Under the pieces are notes generated by a model. The model had not been told where the DNA came from. It did not search any database and saw nothing but the letters and a program-made list of their open reading frames with translations. From Streptomyces sp. S.PB5 (GTDB taxonomy: Bacteria; Actinomycetota; Actinomycetes; Streptomycetales; Streptomycetaceae): a stretch of DNA of 64,000 bases. Of the stretch, positions 51,861 to 59,722 are shown piece by piece. How positions within the stretch are numbered: the stretch's first letter is position 1; each line of letters opens with the position of its first letter. The stretch spans positions 1,017,602-1,081,601 of the forward strand of contig NZ_JAQMWP010000001.1 of the NCBI RefSeq assembly GCF_030403745.1. Direction: 5' to 3'. The translations under genes and the position numbers were made by a program.

Positions 51861-51881
51861 GCCGCGGGGGGAACCCGCGGC
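51861..51881 (-). promoter_or_regulatory. Terminator-like hairpin in the leader of the transglycosylase gene
   Basis: Read on the minus strand, GCCGCGGG-TTCCC-CCCGCGGC is followed by TTTTG, about 50 nt before the ATG. This can act as an intrinsic attenuator. Cell-wall hydrolases in Streptomyces are known to be riboswitch-controlled (c-di-AMP, ydaO class), but the conserved ydaO words are not visible here. Confidence 0.4.
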
Positions 51882-52084
51882 GCTGAGCGACGGCAGCCAT
51901 TCTTAGCGACCGCAAAAATGTGTGGCAAAGGTGTGACCTACGATCCCGGGTAGTGGATCAGGGAAGGGCAAAACGGGACAGACAGGAACGTCTGCCCCGC
52001 TCACCCAGGACCGCTTTATCTCCTATCCGCCTTCGTACGTGATGTGCGCCCTATGCGCGGGCTCACATCGGACGCATGACAGTC

Positions 52085-53584
52085 TCACCAGCAGTTGCTG
52101 CAGCAATGCTCAGCGTGAGGGTCCTCCTCCGGGAGGATGAGATGGGTGTCCCCGAACTCGTGCCACAGGTAGCGACCACGCAGCGCCTCCTCATAGGAAC
52201 GGTCGATCGCCGCCCGCCCTGCCACCGCCTCCAGCATCAGCAGATGCGAGGCCTCCGGCTCGTGCAGCCCCGTCAGCAGCCCGTCCACGACCCGCACCCC
52301 GCGCTCAGGGGTGACGACGAGATCCGTCCACCCCGCACGCGCGCGTACGAGCCCGTCGGCACCGACAGCGGACTCCACGGCCCGCACGGCCGTGGTCCCG
52401 ACGGCGATGACACGTCCACCCCCCGCCTTGACGGCATTGATCAACCGCGCGGAAGCCTCCGACACGGCGAACCGCTCCGCATACGGCGCCTCGTGCGCCT
52501 CCGCCGAAGCCACCCCGGTGTGCAGCACGACCGGCGCGAACTGCACCCCCCGACTCACCAGCTCCGCGACGAGCCGAGCGGTGAAGGGCCGCGCGGCACT
52601 GGGCATCTCCGCACTGCCGGCCCCGTCGGGAGAGGGCAGCGCGAACACAGTCCGGTAGACGGAGAGCGGCTGATCACGCTCGGTGTAGGAGTAGCGGATG
52701 GGCCGCCCGTACTCCCGAAGAAGCCCCGACACGACGGCCCCGGCATCAGCACCACCCGGGCTCCTGGCTTCGCTCGTGCCACGGCCCCCGTGATCGGCCG
52801 CGCCCGGGTTCTCGGCGAACGCCTGCCCCGGATTCCCGCCGCCCGCGTCGCTCACTGCCGCTCGCGGGCGGTTTCCACTCTCGACGGCCGCCGGCGCCGG
52901 TGTGCCGGCCGCCGCGTCCCGGGTCTCGGCGAATGCCGGCCCTGGCATCCCCTCGCTGCCGTCCTCCGCTGCCCCCGGCGCGCGACTGTCACCCCCGGCC
53001 GCCGGCGCCGACGCCGGTGTGCGGGTCGCGTCCAGGGGCTCGGTGAACGTCTGCCCTGGAAGCCCGCCGCCCGAGCCGCCCTCCGCCCCCGGCGCGCGGC
53101 GGCCACCACCCTCGGCGGTCGCCGACGCCGGTGTGCCTCCACCACTTCCGGCCTCCCGCGCCCGCGCCCACCACAACCGTCCGCTCTCCGCGCTCAGCGG
53201 TTCCTCCAGGCGCAGCCGCACACCTCCGGGCAGCTGTACCTCCGTTCCCGCGGGGCCGCCCGCGCGCGGACGCGTGGTGCCGCGTTCGTCGGGGTCCCGC
53301 AGCTCGATGGCCCACCGTCCGTCGTCGCCGCGCGTGGAGAAGTGCACCACCACGCGCGCGTGCCCGATCCGCCCGTCCACGGCGGCCGCCAGCGTGGGAG
53401 ACGTGTTGACGACGAGCAGGTCACCGGCGCGCAGCAGCCGCGGCAGCTCCGCGAACGCGTGGTGCGACACCGCCGTCCCACGCGACACCAGCAGCCGTAC
53501 GGCATCCCGGTCCAGCCCCGGCCCACGCTGCTCGGCCGGGACACGGGCCGACAGCTCCTCCGGGACACGCAGCACTGTTGTCAC
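52085..53584 (-). CDS. QueA-like S-adenosylmethionine:tRNA ribosyltransferase-isomerase with repeat insertion
   Basis: 499 residues from the GTG at 53584, where homology begins (VLRVPEELSARVPAEQRG). QueA signatures: LPRLLRAGDLLVVNTSPTLAAAVDG, GRPIRYSYTERDQPLSVYRTVFA and VVLHTGV followed by RVIAVGTTAVRAVES. QueA normally makes epoxyqueuosine in tRNA from preQ1 and SAM, and is usually about 350 residues. Here about 130 residues of three degenerate Gly/Pro/Ala-rich repeats are inserted (about nt 52760-53150). The C-terminus EHCCSNCW is unusual and may bind metal. No other queuosine gene is near, so the role may have changed. Confidence 0.85.
   Translation of the reverse strand: MTTVLRVPEELSARVPAEQRGPGLDRDAVRLLVSRGTAVSHHAFAELPRLLRAGDLLVVNTSPTLAAAVDGRIGHARVVVHFSTRGDDGRWAIELRDPDERGTTRPRAGGPAGTEVQLPGGVRLRLEEPLSAESGRLWWARAREAGSGGGTPASATAEGGGRRAPGAEGGSGGGLPGQTFTEPLDATRTPASAPAAGGDSRAPGAAEDGSEGMPGPAFAETRDAAAGTPAPAAVESGNRPRAAVSDAGGGNPGQAFAENPGAADHGGRGTSEARSPGGADAGAVVSGLLREYGRPIRYSYTERDQPLSVYRTVFALPSPDGAGSAEMPSAARPFTARLVAELVSRGVQFAPVVLHTGVASAEAHEAPYAERFAVSEASARLINAVKAGGGRVIAVGTTAVRAVESAVGADGLVRARAGWTDLVVTPERGVRVVDGLLTGLHEPEASHLLMLEAVAGRAAIDRSYEEALRGRYLWHEFGDTHLILPEEDPHAEHCCSNCW
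52780..53140. repeat. Three degenerate coding repeats in the QueA-like gene
   Basis: The protein pattern TPAxAxAEx...AP..GG.PGxxFxE recurs three times with a period of 37-39 residues. The repeats are Gly/Pro/Ala-rich and probably disordered. Confidence 0.7.
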
Positions 53585-53651
53585 CGCCGCACCCCGCCCC
53601 AGCCGGCCGAGCCGCACGCCCATGGCCCGTCCGAGAGGCCCCAGACGACCC

Positions 53652-54347
53652 TCACCGCTCCTCCACCAGCGCAGGTGCGGCATACCGGCCGCTCGCGGGC
53701 CGCTCGTCCAGCAGCCGCAGGAAGCCCGGCACCACGGACACCGGGTCGGGCCGCGGGGCGGAGTCGTCCGGGACGGCCGCCGCGTAGAGCTCGGTGGCCA
53801 TGTCCCCGGGGTCGACCGCCCAGACCCGCAGCGCGGGTTCCTCCTCGCCGAGGACCGACGCGAGGTGGTCCAGGGCGGCCTTCGACGCCCCGTAGCCACC
53901 CCACGTCTCATACGCCTCGGCGGCCGCGTCCGAGCTGACCGCGATCACCGCCCCGGCCCCGGACGCCTGCAGCAGCGGCAGCGCCTCCTGGACCAGACCC
54001 AGCGCGGCCACCACGTTCACTTCCAGCGCCCGCCGCAGCCCCTCCAACGGCAGCGCGTCCAGCCGTACGAGCGGCTCGGCGCCCAGCGCGCTGGCGTTGC
54101 TCACCACCAGGTCGACGCCGCCGAACTCCGCCGCGGCGGCCACCAGCTCCGACCGGTGCCCGGCGTCCGTGACATCCCCGGCCAGCGCCGCCACGCGCGT
54201 GCCGAGCTTCTCGATCCCCTCCGCAGCCTCGCGCAGCGCCCCCGCCCCTCTGGCGTCCAGCACCAGATCCCAGCCGCGCCCGGCCAGCGCCTCGGCGAGC
54301 GCGCGCCCCAGACCCTTCGAGGCCCCCGTGATGATCGCTACCGGCAT
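53652..54347 (-). CDS. SDR family oxidoreductase
   Basis: 231 residues from the ATG at 54347 (MPVAIITGASKGLGRALAEAL). TGASKGLG is the cofactor motif. The catalytic Ser lies in VIAVSSDAAAEA and the YxxxK is YGASKAALDHL. The gap to the QueA-like gene is 67 nt on the same strand, so both may be expressed together. The C-terminus PASGRYAAPALVEER is not diagnostic. The substrate is unknown; the active site appears intact. Confidence 0.9.
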   Translation of the reverse strand: MPVAIITGASKGLGRALAEALAGRGWDLVLDARGAGALREAAEGIEKLGTRVAALAGDVTDAGHRSELVAAAAEFGGVDLVVSNASALGAEPLVRLDALPLEGLRRALEVNVVAALGLVQEALPLLQASGAGAVIAVSSDAAAEAYETWGGYGASKAALDHLASVLGEEEPALRVWAVDPGDMATELYAAAVPDDSAPRPDPVSVVPGFLRLLDERPASGRYAAPALVEER

Positions 54348-54536
54348 GACACAGTCCCCTTGTCGATCTCGACGCCCTGACGATCGGCGTGCCCTCAACC
54401 TAGGAACCGGTCCACCCCGCCCGCGTCGGACGCGGGTCGCGAGACGCTGGGGCCCTTTGCCCTAGGCCCACCGCCCTAGGCGGCCGCCGCCACAGGGCCG
54501 ATACGGACTGTCACACCCCGCCGGTAACGTGAGGGC

Positions 54537-55715
54537 ATGAGTCAAGGCCCCAGGTCCGGCCTCGCCGCGGTGAGCTCCGCGTTGCTGGCCATGAGCAGGC
54601 ATCTGGAGGTGCGCGACGTCCTCAAGACGATCGTCGCCTCGGCCCGCGAGCTGCTCGACGCCCAGTACGCGGCGCTCGGTGTCCCCGACGACCACGGCGG
54701 CTTCGCCCAGTTCGTGGTCGACGGCGTGAGCGACGCACAGTGGAAGGCCATCGGCCCCCTCCCGCGCCAGCACGGCATCCTCGCCGCGATGCTCCAGGAC
54801 GCCAAGGTCGAGCGCCTCGCGGACGTGCGCAAGGACCCCCGTTTCGAGGGCTGGCCCTCGGCCCACCCCGACATGTCCGACTTTCTGGGCCTGCCCATCC
54901 GCGACGGCGACGAGGTCATCGGCGCCCTGTTCCTCGCGAACAAGCTGCGTCCTGTGGGGGGAAACCCCCCACACCCCCCCTGCCCCAAGCCGGAGGGAAG
55001 CTGTGGCTTCACCGCCGAGGACGAGGAACTGCTCTCCATCCTCGCCCAGCACGCCGCGATCGCCCTCACCAACGCCCGCCTGTACGAACGCAGCCGCGAA
55101 CTGACCATCGCGGAGGAACGCTCCCGCCTGGCCCACGAACTGCACGACGCGGTCGCCCAGAAACTGTTCTCCCTGCGCCTGACCGCCCAGGCCGCCGCCG
55201 CCCTGGTCGACCGTGACCCCTCCCGAGCCAAGGGCGAACTCCAGCAGGTCGCCACCCTCGCCGCGGAGGCCGCGGACGAGCTCCGCGCCGCCGTCGTGGA
55301 ACTGCGCCCCGCCGCCCTCGACGAGGACGGCCTCGTCGCCACCCTCCGCACCCAGGTCCAGGTCCTCGACCGCGCCCACACCGCGCGCGTGACCTTCGAC
55401 AGCTGCGGCGTACGCGCCCTGCCCGCCGCGCAGGAGGAGGCCGTCCTGCGCGTCGCCCAGGAGGCGCTGCACAACGCCCTGCGGCACTCGGGCGCCGAGC
55501 ACGTCGACGTGACGCTCGCCCGCCGGGCCGGCGGCGCCGTCCTGCGGGTCACCGACGACGGCGGCGGCTTCGACACGCAGCGGACCCGCCGCGCGGGACG
55601 CCACCTCGGACTGGTCTCCATGCGGGACCGGGCAAGCGGCGTCGGCGGTGTCCTGACAGTGGAATCGGCGCCCGGGAAGGGCACCACGATCGAGATGGAG
55701 GTCCCTGGTGGCTGA
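54537..55715 (+). CDS. GAF-domain sensor histidine kinase (NarL-type partner)
   Basis: 392 residues. A GAF domain (about 29-180) precedes a HisKA_3 dimerisation region (EERSRLAHELHDAVAQKLFSLRLTAQ, phospho-acceptor H200) and a HATPase with GGGFDTQ and GLVSMRDRA. No membrane segment, so it senses a cytoplasmic signal. In the GAF domain LFLANKLRP is followed by VGGNPPHPPCPKPEGSC before GFTAEDEELL; this insertion is coded by a GC-rich hairpin element at 54953-55003. It overlaps the response regulator gene by 8 nt. Confidence 0.93.
   Translation: MSQGPRSGLAAVSSALLAMSRHLEVRDVLKTIVASARELLDAQYAALGVPDDHGGFAQFVVDGVSDAQWKAIGPLPRQHGILAAMLQDAKVERLADVRKDPRFEGWPSAHPDMSDFLGLPIRDGDEVIGALFLANKLRPVGGNPPHPPCPKPEGSCGFTAEDEELLSILAQHAAIALTNARLYERSRELTIAEERSRLAHELHDAVAQKLFSLRLTAQAAAALVDRDPSRAKGELQQVATLAAEAADELRAAVVELRPAALDEDGLVATLRTQVQVLDRAHTARVTFDSCGVRALPAAQEEAVLRVAQEALHNALRHSGAEHVDVTLARRAGGAVLRVTDDGGGFDTQRTRRAGRHLGLVSMRDRASGVGGVLTVESAPGKGTTIEMEVPGG
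54953..55003. repeat. GC-rich hairpin repeat inside the kinase GAF domain
   Basis: TGTGGGGGG-AAA-CCCCCCACA is a perfect 9-bp stem with a three-base loop, followed by a C-run and a GCCCCAAGCCGGAGGGAAGC segment. It is in frame and gives a Pro/Gly/Cys insertion of about 17 residues. Confidence 0.6.
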
Positions 55716-56349
55716 CGCAATCAAGGTGCTGCTCGTCGACGACCACCAGGTGGTCCGCCGCGGACTGCGCACCTTCCTGGAAGTGCAGGACGACATCGAG
55801 GTCGTCGGCGAGGCCGCCGACGGCGCCGAGGGAGTCGCCCGCACCGAGGAACTGAAACCCGACGTCGTCCTCATGGACGTCAAGATGCCGGGCATGGACG
55901 GCGTCGACGCCCTGCGCAGACTCCGCGAACTGAACAACCCCGCGCGCGTGCTGATCGTCACCAGCTTCACCGAACAGCGCACCGTGATCCCGGCCCTGCG
56001 CGCGGGCGCCGCCGGCTATGTCTACAAGGACATCGACCCCGATGCCCTCGCCGGCGCCATCCGCTCCGTCCATGCGGGCCACATCCTGCTCCAGCCCGAG
56101 GTAGCGGGCGCCCTTCTCTCCCAGGAGGAGGCCAACAACGGCCAGGGAAGGGCGGGTTCGCTCACGGAACGCGAGCGCGAGGTCCTCGGCCTGATAGCGG
56201 ACGGCCGCTCCAACCGCGAGATCGCCCGCGCCCTCGTCCTCTCCGAGAAGACCGTCAAGACCCACGTCTCGAACATCCTGATGAAACTCGACCTGGCGGA
56301 CCGAACCCAGGCCGCGCTCTGGGCGGTACGTCATGGGGTGACCGGTTGA
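55708..56349 (+). CDS. NarL/LuxR-type response regulator
   Basis: 213 residues from the GTG at 55708, overlapping the kinase gene. The receiver has D11/D12, phospho-acceptor D57 (VVLMDVKMPGMDG), the Thr/Ser in VTSFTE and Lys in VYKDID. The LuxR HTH is LTEREREVLGLIADGRSNREIARALVLSEKTVKTHVSNILMKLDLADRTQAAL (about 148-205). With the GAF kinase it forms a two-component system. Chaplin genes lie directly downstream, so a role in development or surface change is worth considering, though no direct link is shown. Confidence 0.94.
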   Translation: MADAIKVLLVDDHQVVRRGLRTFLEVQDDIEVVGEAADGAEGVARTEELKPDVVLMDVKMPGMDGVDALRRLRELNNPARVLIVTSFTEQRTVIPALRAGAAGYVYKDIDPDALAGAIRSVHAGHILLQPEVAGALLSQEEANNGQGRAGSLTEREREVLGLIADGRSNREIARALVLSEKTVKTHVSNILMKLDLADRTQAALWAVRHGVTG

Positions 56350-56505
56350 TCCACCACGCGGACGGCAATACGGAGGGTTCCGTTCCGGACTGAGATTCAT
56401 ACCGTCGTGGGAATGTCCCCCGGATGGCGCATCCTTCGTCGATCTCCACCGTTCTCCAGTGCGTGCTGCGGCGACTGCCGCGGCAATCGCTAGGAGGGCT
56501 CAGAA

Positions 56506-56751
56506 GTGAAGAACCTGAAGAAGGCAGCGGCCGTGACGATGGTGGCCGGCGGTCTGATCGCTGCCGGAGCCGGTATGGCCTCCGCCACCGACGGCTCGCA
56601 CGCCGACGGCAAGGCCGTGGGCTCGCCCGGCGTCGCCTCGGGCAACCTCGTCCAGGCCCCGGTGCACATCCCGGTGAACGCGGTCGGCAACAGCGTCAAC
56701 GTCATCGGTGTGCTGAACCCGGCGTTCGGCAACCTGGGCATCAACCGCTGA
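56506..56751 (+). CDS. chpE: Short chaplin lacking the two cysteines (ChpE-like)
   Basis: 81 residues with RBS GAGGG upstream. Signal peptide MKNLKKAAAVTMVAGGLIAAGAGMASA (cut after 27) and one chaplin domain (about 41-78) with GVASGNLVQAPVHIPVNAVGNSVNVIGVLNPAFGN. Chaplins are hydrophobic amyloid-forming surface proteins that let aerial hyphae leave the water. In most short chaplins two Cys flank this core; here Val and Leu/Gly stand in their place, as I recall for S. coelicolor ChpE. It lies 156 nt after the two-component genes and ends with a strong hairpin. Confidence 0.93.
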   Translation: MKNLKKAAAVTMVAGGLIAAGAGMASATDGSHADGKAVGSPGVASGNLVQAPVHIPVNAVGNSVNVIGVLNPAFGNLGINR

Positions 56752-56777
56752 CCTCCGTCCCGGAGCAGCAGTGACTT

Positions 56778-56811
56778 CCGGCCCCCCAGGCCCTCACTCC
56801 TGGGGGGCCGG
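56778..56811 (+). terminator. Terminator after the ChpE-like gene
   Basis: CCGGCCCCCCAGG and its complement form a perfect 13-bp stem with an 8-nt loop. It ends only 15 nt before the ATG of a second chaplin, an unusual position. Confidence 0.8.
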
Positions 56812-56826
56812 TCAGTTTGTCGGTCA

Positions 56827-57057
56827 ATGATCCGAACCGCCGTGGCCCTCACCGTCGCCGGTATGGCCACGGGTGCCGCCGCCGGTGCCGCTGTCGCCGA
56901 CGCGGGTGCCGACGGCGCGGCCGTGAAGTCGCCGGGCGTCGGCTCGGGCAACCTCGTCCAGGTCCCCGTCCACGTCCCTGTGAACGTCGTCGGCAACACG
57001 GTCAACGGCATCGCCGCCCTGAATCCCGCCTTTGGCAACGAGGGCACGAACGACTGA
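56827..57057 (+). CDS. Second Cys-less short chaplin
   Basis: 76 residues. N-terminus MIRTAVALTVAGMATGAAAGAAVADA is a short but plausible signal peptide. The chaplin domain (about 37-73) reads SPGVGSGNLVQVPVHVPVNVVGNTVNGIAALNPAFGN, again without cysteines. It begins 15 nt after the terminator of the first chaplin and has no clear ribosome site, so it may be translated poorly, or the hairpin may be an mRNA stabiliser for both. Either a real paralogue or a decaying copy; the intact domain favours the first. Confidence 0.75.
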   Translation: MIRTAVALTVAGMATGAAAGAAVADAGADGAAVKSPGVGSGNLVQVPVHVPVNVVGNTVNGIAALNPAFGNEGTND

Positions 57058-57154
57058 CGTCGGGTCATCGCCGAGAGGGGCTCCGCAAGTCAATGGCGAC
57101 CTGCGGGGCCCTTCGCCATGCCGGGGGAGGGGGGCGCGTGTTCGTCTGCGGTCG

Positions 57155-57330
57155 AGTGGGGGGCTGATCGCGCAGTTCCCCGCGCCCCTGGGTATCTCCA
57201 GCCAATGCCAGCCGCCGACGCAGCGGACACGCGGTGTCTCCCAGGCCAGCCCAGCCTGCGGGCATTCGTGCCGCCCAGGACGGCACGGGCGGGCGCTGAG
57301 GGTCCCCCTCTGGGGGAGGCGCCCCGTCGC
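57155..57330. repeat. Dispersed Streptomyces intergenic repeat, second copy
   Basis: The 322-nt gap 57058-57379 holds GGGCTGATCGCGCAGTTCC, CCCGCGCCCCTGG, TGCGGGCATTCGTGCCGCCC and GGTCCCCCTCTGGGGGAGGC, all words I recall as common Streptomyces repeats. No gene is supported there. Confidence 0.55.
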
Positions 57331-57379
57331 GCCGGGCTGCGCACCAATCCCCTCGCTCAGCCCGCACCCGTCGCGCCGG

Positions 57380-58168
57380 CTAACGCACCCCCCGCTCCCG
57401 CTCCTCCACATACGCGTTGTACGCCGCAACCTGCGCCCGCCGAGCCGTCCGCTCAACCGGCCGCAACGCCGAGGCCCGCGCCGCCATCTCCCCCGCACTC
57501 ACCGCACCCCCATGCCCGTTCTCATAGGCCACGGAGACCAACAACCCCACCCGCTGCGCCAGCTCCAGCACCCGCACCGCCCGAGGCGGATACCCAGGTG
57601 CCAACACCTCCCGCCCTCGCTCGGCCCGCGCCCGATACGCATCGACCGCCGCCTCCGCCACCGGCCCCGACCCCGCCACATCCAGCCGGGTCAGCACCTC
57701 CGTCGCCTCCCGCAACGCCTCGGCCAGCTCCCGCTCCGCCTCACCCAGTGACGGCACATCCGCAGGCGGAGCCTCCCGCACCGGCAGCACATGCCACACG
57801 ACCTCGACATGCACATCACCGGAAGGCCCGGCCTCGTGCACCTCAGGCACCAGCCCCAGCGCAGCGCCCTGGCAGATCACCGCCTCCTCGGCCTCGAGCG
57901 CCCGCGCATTGAACTCCGGCGGCCCGCTGAGCCCCAACGGATGCCCGGGCGCCGGCAGAGCGACCCGCAACCCGGTCACCCCGAGCGCCCGCAACCGCCC
58001 GAGCGCGAGCGTGAGTCCGACAGGCGCCGACTCACCCGGCAACCCCTCCACCCGGTGCACGGCGTCCTCGCCCACAATCGCGAGCACGGCGTCGTCAGGT
58101 GACACAAGTCCGGCAAGAAGGCCATTTCCCCAAGCGGCAAGACGTCCAGAGCGTGGTTCCGAGAGCAT
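57380..58168 (-). CDS. Conserved hypothetical protein
   Basis: 262 residues, cytoplasmic. The N-terminal half has VLAIVGEDAVHRVEGLPGESAPVGLTLALGRLRALGVTGLRVALPAPGHPLGLSGPPEFNARALEAEEAVICQGAALGLVPEV, with an alpha/beta look. The second half is helical (EAERELAEALREATEVLTRLDVAG, AYRARAERGREVLAPGYPPRAVRVLELAQRVGLLVSVAYENGHGG). No catalytic motif is recognised. It is divergent from the ABC ATPase gene. The high coding bias and uninterrupted frame support a real gene of unknown function. Confidence 0.75.
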   Translation of the reverse strand: MLSEPRSGRLAAWGNGLLAGLVSPDDAVLAIVGEDAVHRVEGLPGESAPVGLTLALGRLRALGVTGLRVALPAPGHPLGLSGPPEFNARALEAEEAVICQGAALGLVPEVHEAGPSGDVHVEVVWHVLPVREAPPADVPSLGEAERELAEALREATEVLTRLDVAGSGPVAEAAVDAYRARAERGREVLAPGYPPRAVRVLELAQRVGLLVSVAYENGHGGAVSAGEMAARASALRPVERTARRAQVAAYNAYVEERERGVR

Positions 58169-58310
58169 GCCCCCACCCTAAGGACCGGACCGATGGAATG
58201 GAGCGGCCGACCGGTGGCGTAGATTTCCTTGAGGGCTGCGCCCGAAAATGCGCGCACGCGACAGCCGAGACGCCGAGACCGGTCACACTGCAAGGGGAGA
58301 CAACGCGCTC

Positions 58311-59108
<798 letters not shown>

Positions 59109-59158
59109 CGCTCCTCGCGCCCTGTCCGCAGCGGGACTTGCGGACCTACCATGACCAT

Positions 59159-59590
59159 GTGAACGACATCGACGCATGGGTGTGGTGGCTCATCGGCGCG
59201 GCCGCGCTCGGAATCCCTCTCGTGATGACGGCGATGCCGGAGTTCGGCATGCTCGCGGTAGGCGCCGTCGCCGGCGCGATCCTCGCAGGCCTGGGCTTCG
59301 GCGTCGTCGTGCAGGTGCTCGCCTTCGTGGTCGTATCGGTCGCCCTCATCGGCGTCGTACGACCCATCGCCGCCCGGCACAGCGCCCAACGCCCCCGACT
59401 CGCCACAGGAGTGGAGGCGTTGAAGGGAAAACAGGCGGTCGTCACGGAACGCGTCGACGGCTCCGGCGGTCGGATCAAGCTGGCCGGAGAGGTCTGGTCG
59501 GCCCGGGCTCTCGACGTCGACCGCGCCTACGAAGTAGGACAAGAAGTGGACGTCGTGGAGATCGAGGGAGCGACCGCGATCGTCATCTGA
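59159..59590 (+). CDS. NfeD family membrane protein
   Basis: 143 residues from the GTG at 59159. Three membrane segments (WVWWLIGAAALGIPLVMTA, MLAVGAVAGAILAGLGFG, VVQVLAFVVVSVALIGVV) precede the C-terminal OB-fold domain (LKGKQAVVTERVDGSGGRIKLAGEVWSARALDVDRAYEVGQEVDVVEIEGATAIV). NfeD proteins work with SPFH/stomatin partners in membrane microdomains, and the SPFH gene lies 132 nt downstream. This is the short NfeD1b type without the protease domain. Confidence 0.92.
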   Translation: MNDIDAWVWWLIGAAALGIPLVMTAMPEFGMLAVGAVAGAILAGLGFGVVVQVLAFVVVSVALIGVVRPIAARHSAQRPRLATGVEALKGKQAVVTERVDGSGGRIKLAGEVWSARALDVDRAYEVGQEVDVVEIEGATAIVI

Positions 59591-59656
59591 CCTCGTACGA
59601 CTCAACTGAACCGAACAGCCCACGAGTTGCTCGACGGTCTGTCAGACTCGACCAGC

Positions 59657-59683
59657 AAGATCTTCAACAAGCCTAAGATCTTC
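59657..59683. promoter_or_regulatory. Direct repeat of a palindromic word upstream of the SPFH gene
   Basis: AAGATCTTC occurs at 59657-59665 and 59675-59683, each containing the palindrome AAGATCTT, 18 bp apart. It lies in an AT-richer patch 40-66 nt upstream of the SPFH ATG, in promoter position. Confidence 0.4.
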
Positions 59684-59722
59684 CGAAAGCGCCGAGGCGG
59701 AGAGAGGTACGGGGAAGCGACG

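Noticed and set aside
51814..52080. c-di-AMP (ydaO) riboswitch in the transglycosylase leader
   Set aside because: The hairpin fits an attenuator, but the conserved GGGGUGAAUC- and CAGCUAACCUCG-like words were not found; kept only as a structured leader.
57032..57912. Overlapping + strand frames across the second chaplin and the following gap
   Set aside because: They run through the dispersed repeat and opposite the conserved minus-strand gene, with Pro/Arg-rich composition only.
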